NCBI GenBank assembly: GCA_029931535.1
Contig: JAQPZY010001689.1
Location: 1,792,001-1,856,000, forward strand
DNA: 64,000 nucleotides
Source: Margaritifera margaritifera
Lineage: Eukaryota > Mollusca > Bivalvia > Unionida > Margaritiferidae
Direction: 5' to 3'
Position numbers and translations under genes: made by a program. The first letter of the stretch is position 1. Each line of letters opens with the position of its first letter. Positions 13,490-25,111 of the stretch are shown here, in pieces. A model generated the notes under the pieces. That model worked only from the letters and a program-made list of their open reading frames with translations, made no database searches and was not told where the DNA came from.

Positions 13490-15330
13490 TAATTAAGTTT
13501 TGTTGCAAACTACATGAAAACTATTTCCACTTTTTAAAAAAATTCCAACTGTTTTTTTCCACTTCACCGATATTTTGAGATAAGAGCAAAGTACTGTATG
13601 AAATAACGATTTTGTGTTTTTGTTATATTTCATCAAAACGTAATAGTGATCTTTGTGCATTAAAAAGATGTTTACTAGGTACAACACCATTTGTTCCCCA
13701 TCTTGCGTATGATTTGAAATTACCAATGTTAACTACATTCAAAATATCTGACACAAGTACTCTTAAACAGTAGATGATTCATTTTTCCATAGTGATAAAG
13801 AATGGATAACTTCACGCCAAAATGTGTTTTTAATGGATTTTACAAATTTTCTTTCAATTTAATTTTACCTAATTTAAATAACTGAGTACCTCAAAAGTTT
13901 CCCAATATTTGTTCAGAAACCAATATTTGCCATAACGTGGTGTTCGTCTACTAAAAAAAAATCCAGAAAACGTTATATTACTATAGGGTGCAGGATTTGG
14001 TAGAGCTAACGAAGATGAATGAATTTGTGCAAAGTAACTTTTCCAATAAGGGATAAATGTCTTCTTTTCAAAAGTCAAGCAGTTTCTTTACTTTCTTCAG
14101 CTTATTAAAATCTACCATATCATCCAAGTTCAAAGAGAAGTCTATCGCAAGTAATCTAAAATTGGATGTTGACTAGTTAATATCAATTTCTGGACATATG
14201 TTTTCAGTTTATTTTTTTAAATTTCCTATCTAAATAGCTTTTTATTAAAACATCTTACTGTACGGACCTGATACCAAAGCAAAGTCACTAAAGATCTGCA
14301 TAGTTGTCTTGAGGGAAAATAGAGAACCATCTAATAATAAAAAAGCATCATTAGAATACTGTTTGAATTTGAACTCCTTTTCATTATTGAAAATGCATGT
14401 AATACTTTATTTTTTTAGGACCAGTGCAAGAAGTTCAATTCCTGTTATATATAAGTAAGGTGCAAAAGTGTCTCTCACTCTCGCGACAGTCTCACTCAAA
14501 ATAACAACATAAAGATCAATGTCCATTATTAATGACACAATGTTTTGACTTATTACAAACTACCCCGAACCAGTGACAAATAGATTGCCCCATTCAACAG
14601 GTGTCTACAGTTTTACCAAAGTCTATCAATAAGAGGAGACCAGATACATTTTATTTGTTTCTTATGATAGTGCACCAGACCATGCAAATTTCTTCTATTT
14701 TCACCAATAAATCTCCCTTTCATTAAACCCTTTTGTCTTTCCTGACCCTATTAGCAACAGACGCAGAAGCAATTATTTCATCTACATTAAGCAGTGAGAT
14801 TATTTTCCGTTCTGTTGTTAATACATGTCCTGTTTTTATCCTTTTTGGGGGGAATGCAAATAATGACTCCCTGAGACTGAAATTATGAAACATGTTTCAT
14901 ATCGCATCCAGCATTTTTTAGACCGAAAAACGCCTTACATATTTCCAAAATAATTTGTAAAATTCAACGGTTAATATATTGGAACTTGGTCCGCTTTAAT
15001 TTGTCATATTTGTCAGCACTAAGCTGCATTCTTCGAACGTTAACATACTCAAACTAGTTTCTGTCAAGATCTTAAAGGTTTTTGTTTTGTTTGTTTGTTT
15101 GTTTGTTGTTTTTTTTTTTTTGTTTTTTTTTTGTTTGTTTATTGTTCATGGTTAAAAAAGAGGTTGTGCGTTTCAATTAAAAACTCTGTATGCTGCCTTA
15201 TATTTCCTTCTAACAACTCTATATTGATCGATCTCTCTGACCAAATCATTACAAATCTCTTTAGTTTGTGTAATCTAAAATTAATACCATTTTTGCCATG
15301 TTCTACACATGGTATGCACACATAGATGTT
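13490..15330 (-). pseudogene. L1/Tx1-like LINE ORF2 remnant (reverse transcriptase)
   Basis: Reading the minus strand in shifting frames gives the ordered landmarks of an L1/Tx1-type RT: GVIICIPPKKDKNR at about 14,850; LLNVDEIIASASVANR at about 14,795-14,747; GLMKGRFIGENRRNLHGLVH at about 14,733-14,660; LLLIDFGKTVD (motif A) at about 14,640-14,600; LLDGSLFSLKTTMQIFSDFA near 14,340; LLAIDFSLNLDDMVDF near 14,130. An open stretch follows at 14,078-13,869 and another at 13,726-13,493, in the position of the C-terminal domain. A charged helical segment with RRRM near 15,360 and REIDQYRVVRRKYKAAYR near 15,220 fits the linker before the RT. Dense stops show an old dead copy. The clade is inferred from motif wording. 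Confidence 0.75.
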
Positions 15331-15467
15331 TTAGGTATTACTGTTGTAATCTTTCCATTCTCCTTCGAAGATGCAATTTTTCTTTGCTTGCTTTTAATAG
15401 ACATATAGAACTCATTTATTGGATAAGACTTTTATATCGTATTAATCTATAATCTATTTGGTAGTCA

Positions 15468-15683
15468 ACTGTGAACTGGCATAAAGACACTGGAACTGTG
15501 AACTGGCATAAAGACACTGGAACTGTGAACTGGCATAAAGTCACTGGAACTGTGAACTGGCATAAAGACACTGGAACTGTGAACTGGCATAAAGACACTG
15601 GAACTGTGAACTGGCATAAAGTCACTGAAACTGTGAACTGGCATAAAGACACTGGAACTGTGAACTGGCATAAAGACACTGGA
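15468..15683. repeat. Minisatellite, 27 bp x 8 (block 1)
   Basis: The unit is AACTGTGAACTGGCATAAAG followed by ACACTGG, eight copies in 216 bp. As 27 is a multiple of 3, frames on both strands stay open (NWHKDTGTV on plus, PVHSSSVFM on minus). GTC/GAC variants occur at one position. Confidence 0.95.
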
Positions 15684-15719
15684 ATAATTAACTTTATAAC
15701 TTCTTCAATATCCACGTTT
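15684..15719. repeat. 36-bp spacer duplicated with the minisatellite
   Basis: The AATAATTAACTTTATAACTT / CTTCAATATCCACGTTT spacer follows block 1 and appears again at 15,818-15,854 after block 2, so array end plus spacer was duplicated as one piece. Confidence 0.9.
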
Positions 15720-15817
15720 GGCATAAAGTCACTGGAACTGTGAACTGGCATAAAGACACTGGAACTGTGAACTGGCATAAAGACACTGGAACTGTGAACT
15801 GGCATAAAGACACTGGA
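15720..15817. repeat. Minisatellite, 27 bp x ~3.6 (block 2)
   Basis: Same unit as block 1, beginning mid-unit (GGCATAAAGTCACTGG) immediately after the spacer. Confidence 0.93.
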
Positions 15818-15859
15818 ATAATTAACTTTATAACTTCTTCAATATCCACGTTTGACCGT

Positions 15860-17180
15860 GGACTACTTGTAAGGATGTACACTGCCGCAAGAGCAGAGTG
15901 TAATGCTGCAATTGTTTTGATACTGTTTTTTGTTTGAGTCGAAAGATGTCTATCGGTAAAAGTTATGGTATTTACTAGCCAACAAATGCTAAGCATTTTA
16001 CATTGTGAATTTGATTTTACGTTTGCCTCTGCCGTGTTATCAGTTTTATCTCGTCAAAGTCCGACTCCTATTAGATGGTCGATTGTGAACTGACTATGTG
16101 AAAATGGAGTAATTAGTTTTGCAATTTCTCCAATATCCATGTTTGATTGTTGACCTATTGACATCTTAAACAAGTTCTTCATAAGCATATGTTGGGTCAT
16201 TGAGAGAACAGATTTAAGTGCTGGATGGTAAGCATAATTAGCAGGCAAAGCTAGTTAAAGCATTTCCAGCATTGGGTAGGACAAATTCCAGACTTAGCTG
16301 CTGTAAGATACCGACATGTTTTATGTTTGTTGCTGTGATTTGGTTGATTGTTCATTTCCAAACGTCAGAGACTAGGCAAAATCCAAATTCAACATCTTTG
16401 ACAACTGGATGCTGAAGACTCTGTGAAGTAAATTTAATTTTAGTATTAGAGCAGATAAACAAATTACTTAAAACAGCTACACAACCTCCAACCAGATAAT
16501 GTATTATTTAGAATATCCTGACTAGGTACTGTCTCTAAAAACATACGTGTATTGGAAGTTTATGTTTATTCGTTTCTCAAAAAATCGATTGAATAGGCTG
16601 CTTTGTTTCTTATTTAGATGAAAAATTGGTCCTTTGTCATTATTCAGCACATATACGTTTTTATCCATGATATATCGATTTCGGAGTCGCAGAGGTATTA
16701 TTTAACTCATTGTCTTCTTCGCTCCTTGAGACTTCGATAAATGTAGGCCATTCTGAATAATAGACGGGGTCAATAACAGGATCTGTTTTCCTCTCATCGT
16801 CCATCTCCTGGTCTAGTCGAAAAGTTGCGTGTCTGCGTCAAGATCGGAATCCAACGTAGTAAAATGGTTTGTATCACCTCTAAGAACATAATTCAAGTCA
16901 CTATGTTGTAGAGTTGAGGCAACTTGATCGTCGTCTTTAGTTAAACAGTCTTGGTGATTTGCCCGTGATGGTAAGTGCAACCTGACTCTTGATCAGTATA
17001 AACATCATTCACAAGCTCCAGATCCCCAAAACTGCAGCGGATATTCTTCGTCACATCATTCCAGATTGGGAACATGTCATGCACTAGCCTTCCATTAACA
17101 ATCAGTTTAGATGGGAATATAATAGAAGCAAGTTTGCCATTCCACTTGGCTACCTTATACTTTAGATATAACATTTTCTT
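15860..17180 (-). pseudogene. Probable 5' part of the L1/Tx1-like LINE (uncertain)
   Basis: Minus-strand open stretches at 17174-16941 (contains PSKLIVNGRLVHDMFPIWND) and 16248-16054 lie upstream of the RT remnant in the same orientation, where ORF1 or the start of ORF2 would be. The LIVNG phrase resembles L1-like ORF1 C-termini that I recall, but the match is weak. They could also be chance open frames in AT-rich DNA. Confidence 0.3.
16075..16160. repeat. Diverged single copy of the 27-bp unit plus spacer
   Basis: TCGATTGTGAACTGACTATG, then GGAGTAATTAGTTTTGCAAT and TTCTCCAATATCCATGTTTG, align in order with array unit plus spacer at 15,790-15,854. This looks like an unexpanded relative of the array. 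Confidence 0.75.
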
Positions 17181-17289
17181 AGTCGCGACGATCTCTTTGG
17201 GATAATTCCTATGAATCGGTACTGATTTTTAAACAATATTCTTTGCACAATTCTGGATCAGTTCGGTGTCCTTATAATCCCTGAATGCA

Positions 17290-17930
17290 GCAATTATATG
17301 ACGAATATATCCTTTATTTCCGCGAGCAGAACCATGAGATACATTCTTCCGACCGACACAATGTGGGCGGCGTGGACCAAGAAAAAGCTAGAAGGCTTGG
17401 ACAGAAATATTAGAGAGCTTACGTATGTTCGTTGTGCATTATACCACAGAGCCGATGTCAACAGACTGCACATGTTAAGTGAAAGGAAAATGAGGATCGT
17501 AGAAGAGTATGATGGGACAAAAAAGGAAGCCTTGGACAATATGGGACAAAACGTTAAGAGAACTAGAAGACTCTCGAGTAGAGCGCAAAAAAAAAAAAAA
17601 AAAAAAAAGAACAATCAATAAAAAAAACCCGCAAAAACAGAGAAACAAAAAATGACCAAGTTCGCTGACTTGACTGGAAAGCTTAGAAAGATCTGTAAAA
17701 CTGTTGTACAGAGATCGTACCCACAATACTTGATGGTCTAGCAATTGTGTCATATAGGTCTAAAACAGACTATAGTCCTGGAAACCGGCTATATCGTTAT
17801 TGCCATTACAAAAGGAAGTAATTCTAGAGACAGCCAGGATATTAAGTAAAGTCATCAAGGACTATGACCGCGGGAAATGGTCCGACTACAGGAAAAATTG
17901 CAATAACCGACAACATTTCTTAGAGGGCTA
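17290..17930 (+). pseudogene. 3' end of a LINE reverse-transcriptase ORF (different family)
   Basis: The frame beginning at 17298 holds WTKKKLEGLDRNIRELTYVR followed by HRADVNRLHM. That is the post-RT region (x-ADVxRLY/H) seen in many animal LINE polyproteins, and it ends in a poly-A-rich stretch at 17,587-17,608. Past that run, other frames give VILETARILSKVIKDYDRGK and a basic tail, which fits the C-terminus of such ORFs. The element lacks its RT core and is on the opposite strand to the L1-like remnant to its left. The family is not resolved. Confidence 0.55.
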
Positions 17931-20638
17931 TGAAAATAAAAAAATAACAAAATAAAAGAACAACAAGCATAGCAACAACAATAAAAATAATAACATTTGT
18001 AACCAATGCCTCAAGTCTTTTCATATGATAGCCGCATAAACTCCATCCTGGTGCTGTGTTGGAGTGGAACTCGCTCAAGACATTGTTTGTTTTTATTGGT
18101 CCCTTTTATAAGCTCGTTTGTAAAATTTTCCAAATCTAAAATCGTATTCATAATTTGCATTGATCTTTACGATACAAGTCATCATGTTTTGTATGATATT
18201 AACTTAATTATATCATGTTTTGTATGATATTAACTTAATTATATCATGTGTGCCTATTATGGTGACATCGCTTTTGGGTCTATTTATGTGATGTGAAAAT
18301 ATCAGTTTATATACGATTTTGAGCATCTCGATGAACTGAATTATAACTTGGTTAAATCTCCGCTATTGTTTTGTTGGTCTATCATACTTTATTTACATAT
18401 TTACGTATTTATCTGCAAATTTACATAAATTCTTTGTGGATCAATACTCAGTTTCTGAATAATCACAAAGAGATATCCGATTTGTATACAACGAACAGTT
18501 TATCAGAACCAATAAAACATGGTTGTCATTAACGGTGTTCACTACTTCTGTTTTGTCAATCTGATTAAGTTCTATAAAGACAGACTTTATTTACATTCTT
18601 CTCACTGAGTTAGATGCAATTTTGTATCATCTAATTTGTTTCGACAGAGATTAGTTAAACTTTTTGATGTGCGCATTGATTTTCAGTACTGTTTATGGTT
18701 CGGAACTATTCGCTTCAAGGCGCGTCGCCTATCTCAAAACATTTCTTTAGCTTTATTAAAACAGAGAAACTACTACAATAACCGTCGTAAATAACAAAGC
18801 TGATCAAGAGAGCGGTGGACCATGATTAACAGAAACGTGCTGCAGCCGGGGAGATTTTTGACAAAGATGGTACAGAGTAATTTTAAGACAATGACTGTTG
18901 AACGACATATCAGACGGGATTCACCATTAATCGATGTCATAGGTAGCGACATATCCGACGGGATTCATCAAATTAATCGATGTCACAGGTAACGAAGGCT
19001 GAACTTTTGAAAAGCGTGCAAATTGTATTGCATGGATGAAGAATCAACAGAAAAATAACCACAGTCACCTCATAAATATCTCGATCCTAGAAAGGTCTAT
19101 TAAATCTAGAGATGTTCAATTAATTAAACATTTCAACAAGTTCTAACAAATTACATTAAGTACTCTCTACATCTTTGCCTATATTACTGAGATACTTTGC
19201 TTAGAAATCTTATAGAATCCCTCGGGAATAATACATACACATAAATGAACACTCAACATGGACTTCAGTGGGAACAGGACGGAGAAAGATACTATGAAGT
19301 TGCAGAGAAACGAGTATCCTGACAATGACCATATTATTTCGAGGAAATATGGCTTTTTATAATTGGAAGCATAAATAACACGTGGGAACCGACATACTTG
19401 TCATAAAGCAGTTTTAACCCCCAAGACAAGCTATATTGGAACTCACAACAACAACTAGCTACAGTTGCCCACTGTAAAACTTATATTTTATACGTAATTG
19501 GAATATTTACAGTTTTGCATCCATTTGTGTAAACCCCATTTCCCGTTATAATAGGGGACCGTACATGGGAGTCGTGGAATTCCGGTTTTCTGACATATAT
19601 CAAAAGTTTATTACATACGTTGAAGCACAAAATTTACGGCTTCTTTCGTTTGGATTGGGCTGTTACGTTTAGCATTCACCCCCTCCCGCTCCCACCCCAC
19701 ACTTTCTTCAGCATCATAGCAAGAACGAGGATCTAAACCAGTTCTGGTTTTCAACTTCGCTAACCAAAATTATATGGATGGATATATGCAAAGATATTAA
19801 AGGAAAGAAAAAAAAAAGACAAACCATGTACACTTCACGGAGGCCGCAATAGTGAAGAAATGGAGCCAATTTTGCAGTGTGTAAAAACATTGTTTTCTTG
19901 TGACAACAGATCAGTAGAAAAGAAAGCAATGGTATTAATCAATGCACTTTTAATATTTATAAAAAAAAAATTATGCATGTACCTTTATAGCTAATGCATG
20001 ACCAATTTCCATGTCAGTTTATCAAATTGTTATCGCTGTGTTATTAACTAACTGTATGACAATTGGTGTAACAGGATGAAGCCGGATTGGGATTGGATTT
20101 AGCGAAGACACCGAAAACAATTTCGTTAATGAGATGTTTATTTATAATGTAATTGAACGATGAATGAAGCTGACACCATACTCGTGCGCATAAAGTCCAA
20201 CAATGGATTTAACAGAATGATACGCACCGAGTTCAACAACTGATATAATGAAATGATATAGTTCCTAAGGTGGAACTTATCAGAACATGTTACTTCAACG
20301 AGAAAATCAAAGAAGAATCAACGTATGGAACTTATAAACAAATATTATTGATATATGGATTTATCACCATGAACGATCAATGTGTAGAATTTGTACACAA
20401 ATATGGATACTGTCCGTTTCTATCACCAACAGCGATGAAAATATAGATTTACACTCGAATACAAAGAATGTATGATTTAACACCAAGGGTGACCAAAGTA
20501 TATGATTTATACATAAATATGAATAATGTATACTTTATCCACAAGTAGGATGCATGTATTATGGATTATCAATCATTTAGCGATATTGAATTATTAATTT
20601 ATGCTCATATAGCAATAGTGAAATATATCAATTAAAAA
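17931..20638. other. Non-coding; two small direct duplications
   Basis: A 31-bp unit (ATCATGTTTTGTATGATATT ...) is repeated at 18,181-18,248. A ~45-bp unit with CGACATATC(A/C)GACGGGATTC and ATTAATCGATGTCA is repeated at 18,903-18,990. Nothing coding recognised. Confidence 0.6.
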
Positions 20639-20646
20639 ATGGAAGC

Positions 20647-20931
20647 ATGGCCCGCCCCTCTCAGTCTGTTGAAAGATTCCTTGAGAGCTCCTCATTCAAC
20701 ACAGAACTGCTGGTCGCGAAGCTTTGGTCCCTCACTGCGAGAACACCAGTACTCTCTTCCGAGCCAACGTCACCAGACGGCAGCATGCAGATTACAGGGA
20801 CCTCCACAGAGTTCTACGACTCCCCATCATCAAAAACAGCTAAAAATATAATAACTGAGCCGTTTAGTACATATGACATGGTTAAGTACGAATGCAATAA
20901 TATACGTTACGCATGCGCGCACATGAATTAG
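20647..20931 (+). CDS. Unrecognised short ORF in a GC-richer island (94 codons), low confidence
   Basis: The ATG at 20647 has a good Kozak context (AAGCATGG). It opens a frame with RPSQSVERFLESSSFNTELL and SPDGSMQITGTSTEFYDSP, running to a TAG at 20929-20931. The patch 20,640-20,830 is much richer in G+C than its surroundings and has no repeat structure, unlike most open frames here. The minus strand is also open over much of it (VEVPVICMLPSGDVGSEEST). It could be an exon, a transposon fragment or chance. No protein family recognised. Confidence 0.25.
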   Translation: MARPSQSVERFLESSSFNTELLVAKLWSLTARTPVLSSEPTSPDGSMQITGTSTEFYDSPSSKTAKNIITEPFSTYDMVKYECNNIRYACAHMN

Positions 20932-21952
20932 CTTTGTTACACATTACATTATTTCATCAGAACTACTGTACGAGATTTTTACCATAATAACCCACTTCGT
21001 ACATGAATCTGTGTCCGACAAGAATAATCTCACTGGATCATCAGAGCTCGAACGTTATTCATCATTCGATGCATGCAGCGTATAATTTAATTCAATATGT
21101 CTGTTCAGTTAAAAAAAATGGCTAACTTGAAACAGACTATAGTCTTTCTGATAGCATGGCGTTATATAACATAGGTTTGACTCTCCGTAAAATGTAGAAT
21201 AAATTCTGAAACATTCAATATATAAAACAATTTTTTCACAAACAACGGTTAGCAAGAAAGAATACAATTTTATATTGCACATACCTCCACAGCTGAAGCT
21301 TTAGCTTCCTGACAAGACTCGTTGTAATGTGAATATACATAGAGAATTCACTCTGTAAGTACCCTGGCTGTGGTGAATATGCGCAGCCAGAGAACTCGAG
21401 GTAATTGGGTTTTTCACTGCAGGCAATTTGCACGTGCAGCAAAGGATGAATTGAACTCAGTATTTTGAAATAGCTAAAACCGAAAAATAAACCACCCTCG
21501 GGTAACGCTGGACGCGGGAACGAAACCCGAGTACATTTTCGTTCATATATATACATTGACATAAAGTACACACAATTCCGTGACAACTGGATAAAAACAA
21601 AGAATAAATAAATTAGAGAATATCAATATATTTGTTCATGGAACTAAATTAAATAACATCGAAAATAAAAAACTTTTAGGTGTGATTATTCATTACTATA
21701 ATCTTCATTTGTCTAAATTCAAAACGACTCTGTATAATATTGCTTTACATATTACGCAGCACTGCTGTCGAATATCATTCCCAATGGTATTAAACAAACA
21801 ACAACACTCTATTCTTTTAAAAGCGCGCTTCACACATTTCTTCTTTCTGATTATGCCAAATCTCAAACAAATTGAGATGCCTAACTTGGATACCCACACC
21901 ACTTTCCTATCTCCTAAATCTACATGTATATCTTACGTATGTTTTAATTTAA
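20932..21952. other. Non-coding; possible minus-strand exon near 21,287-21,490
   Basis: The minus-strand frame at 21,586-21,236 includes PRPALPEGGLFFGF and GCAYSPQPGYLQSEF, and has a strong donor-like GGAG|GTATGT at about 21,286. There is no homologue I can name. Confidence 0.3.
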
Positions 21953-22256
21953 TGTATGTATGTGTGTATGTATGTATGTATGTATGTATGTATGTATGTA
22001 TGTATGTATGTATGTATGTATGTATGTATGTATGTATGTATGTATGTATGTATGTACGTACGTACGTATGTATGTATGTATGTATGTATGTATGTATGTA
22101 TGTATGTATGTATGTATGTATGTATGTATGTGTGTGTATGTGTGTATGTATGTATGTATGCATGTATGTATGTATGTATGTATGTATGTATGTATGTATG
22201 TATGTATGTATGTATGTATGTATGTATGTATGTATGTATGTATGTATGTATGTATT
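21953..22256. repeat. (TATG)n microsatellite, ~300 bp
   Basis: A long GTAT tetranucleotide array with a (TACG)3 patch at about 22,054-22,066 and GTGTGT interruptions near 22,130-22,145. Long YVCM or HTYI frames on both strands are artefacts. Confidence 0.98.
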
Positions 22257-22407
22257 ATGATTACATATGAGTGTGTCAGACACTGTAGTAAGCAGAGTTA
22301 TATTTGTATATATACGTCGCATTCATGATTTTAATATTATATTATTGAGGACTACATGTATGATTGGTTGATTGATTCAGAACCAAGTTTATTATCCTCA
22401 GAAAATA

Positions 22408-22409
22408 AA

Positions 22410-22446
<37 letters not shown>
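22408..22446. repeat. (ATT)n microsatellite
   Basis: A pure trinucleotide run of about 13 units. Confidence 0.95.
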
Positions 22447-22447
<1 letters not shown>

Positions 22448-22557
22448 GTTTCTTTGAAACCCTTCGTACGTTTCCACATAATAGAACTAACCCCTACATT
22501 ACACCGGCAGGTGGCGTTGTGACGTATAGACCTTTTGTTTCCCTTTTATTGGAAAAT

Positions 22558-22681
22558 ATTGCTCATGACAAAGCCCTTCAAAAACAGAATTAGTTTAGAA
22601 ATTCTATAGTACACTTACTATTGCTCATGACAAAGTCCTCGGATAACAGAATTAGTTTAGAAATTCTATAGTACACCTACG
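22558..22681. repeat. 62-bp tandem duplication
   Basis: ATTGCTCATGACAAAG(C/T)CCT then ACAGAATTAGTTTAGAAATT and CTATAGTACAC occurs twice with a few differences. Confidence 0.92.
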
Positions 22682-23630
22682 CCATCTAGCAACTGATATA
22701 AAAATGATGGGTCAGTTCCATTGAACGTGTTACAAGCTTCGGGTTAAAGACGGTACAAGAAGGAGAAACTTCTTTCAAAACATAAAAACTTACTTAATAT
22801 ATAGTACAGCGTAAACGTATGTACTCTCCAATCGGTATTTATTTTCAGATCACACTTATCTTCGGTGACTGTCACATGTTTAATTAAAGCAATAAGTGTG
22901 TAAAATTCTACAATTATGTGTAATTAGGAAATATTTCCAAGATATACCAGGATCGGCAGGATTTAAAATAATTACTGAAATCGAATAGTTAGCATAATGC
23001 AGGTCCCACAAACTAAAATATAGAACATGTATGGTAAATTTGAGCTTTGATAAGTAGAAAAAGAAATTAATTGGATTTAACTTATGTTTTGAAGTTGGGT
23101 TTTTTAAGTGAAAAACCATCATTCAATTTATTCAAGACGCATTTTATCTCAAATTCAACTGAACAAGTCATGGTATTCTAAGAGGCAAACGATGGGTGAA
23201 ACATATCTAAGTCGTGAAATATTTTCAAGTACAACATAGTGAAATATTGTCAAGTACAACATAGTACAAAATCACTTTGGTCAAAATATCATAAGTATTA
23301 ATGAAAAATTTTATAATCGAACTTTTTTGTATATCTGAAAGTCAAACATAATTTAATGAAATCGCCTAGTGTATACAGTCAAGTGTTCTAAATTTGGAAT
23401 GTAATCGAAATACACTGTATTCATATCTCTTAAGACAGTTTGATACAATTCACTGTATTCATATCTCTTAACAGTTTGATACTTTTCGGTAGCAAAGTAT
23501 GTGACAATGATTTTCTCTTCTAAAGTAATATTGGAAGCACGCGGCAAATGTTATTCATATGACTTGTTTTAGAAATATATTATTTTCACCAACTTGGCAT
23601 GTAAGTTTAATTTATTCCAGAGCATTAAAG

Positions 23631-23633
<3 letters not shown>
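22682..23633. other. Non-coding; short duplications at 23,210-23,265 and 23,417-23,480
   Basis: GTGAAATATT(T/G)TCAAGTACA is repeated twice. TGTATTCATATCTCTTAA with a following CAGTTTGATAC is repeated twice. No gene. Confidence 0.6.

Positions 23634-23714
<81 letters not shown>
23634..23714. repeat. (TA)n microsatellite, ~80 bp
   Basis: A pure TA run. Confidence 0.97.
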
Positions 23715-23715
<1 letters not shown>

Positions 23716-24460
23716 ATTATTCTTCCAATGAAGTAGACATTAGATTTTTGTCTATACTAGCTGGTCAGTTTCTTTGCTACTTTAATTTTCGCCAGTTTGC
23801 CCAATTTTTAAATCTGTATGTTTGGCATGGCTGATCTCAAAGGGCAGGAATGGCATAGTCTTAGCTGAATGTGTCATTGGCATCCATGTCTTTCTATATA
23901 ACAAACGTTATTCACGTTTTCACCAACATCCTACTTTGTCGGATAAAAATGTGGGCTTGTCTGTGGGCGTGATGCGGGTTGGCGGTACGATATCAGGTGT
24001 GCATATATTAAAGACTGGGAACAGATGACTAATACTGCAGAGCGCCCGTCTGTTGGATATAAATGGAGCAGGTTACAACCTCCTTGGGGATATTAACCGT
24101 GATAGATTGATGGAAAAAACGGCAACGGATTAAGCCGAAGTTAAGTAAAGTGCGGAATTTGATCACAACTCCGTATGATTAATTTTGCCACCATCAGAAT
24201 TACAGGAGAGTATTGTGTGGGGAAAATGATCCCGAGGAATCAAGTTATTTCCGAGTATTTACTTTTCAAGGACGATGGATCTTCGTTATACGTAGATATT
24301 TTAGTGAATATTGTCTTGTAATGCATTCAGTTTCCCTATTTCCAAATGCAATATGTGACCTGCATAAACAGTTTATGGAGAACAAATGCATCAGAGTGCT
24401 TCATTTTATTTGGATTAAACGGTTATGTGCTTGAAAGTAATCGATTATCTAAATGAGAAC
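23715..24460. other. Non-coding; nothing recognised
   Basis: Short plus-strand open frames at 23,822-24,028 and 24,213-24,434 carry no motif. Confidence 0.5.

Positions 24461-24539
<79 letters not shown>
24461..24539. repeat. (GA)n microsatellite, ~78 bp
   Basis: A pure GA run. Two (CA)n tracts follow at 24,645-24,674 and 24,857-24,904. Confidence 0.97.
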
Positions 24540-24542
<3 letters not shown>

Positions 24543-24854
24543 AGTACATACTTGTGTGAAAAGATCACTCAAGAATTGCTTATAGACAGCGACAAACAGA
24601 CAGCTGACTACGTGGAAAAAATATTACTATTTTGTGTAAAATAAACACACACACACATACACACACACACACAGCGAGACAAACAATTGAATTTTTAATG
24701 ATATATTTTTTCCCTAAATATAGCGTTCCTATCACCTTCCAAATTCGAGAAACTTTTCATTATTGAAAGTTCCACATAGGGAATGTTCTTCAGGAGTTGA
24801 TGCTAAGAGTGCAAACCGGTACTTACCATGACTCCACATTTAGTTTTTTTTAGT

Positions 24855-24907
<53 letters not shown>

Positions 24908-25054
24908 AACAAACAAACACACCATTAAAAGATTCACGAAGTAAGGTTATCAATATTAAACAGTGTATTGACGAATAATTTTAATTGGTATTAGGTATTA
25001 TCCCGCGTCTCGTGATCAACGATTGCTTAAAGGGAATGAATGTTTAAATAAGAT

Positions 25055-25111
25055 TCAGTATGCACGTGTATCATCAGTATGCACGTGTATCATCAGTATG
25101 CACGTGTATCA
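25055..25111. repeat. 19 bp x 3 tandem repeat carrying CACGTG
   Basis: TCAGTATGCACGTGTATCA is repeated three times perfectly; each copy holds a palindromic CACGTG E-box core. Confidence 0.93.

Noticed and set aside
21933..22328. ORFs up to 192 codons
   Set aside because: Produced by the (TATG)n microsatellite; residues are only the tetranucleotide cycle.
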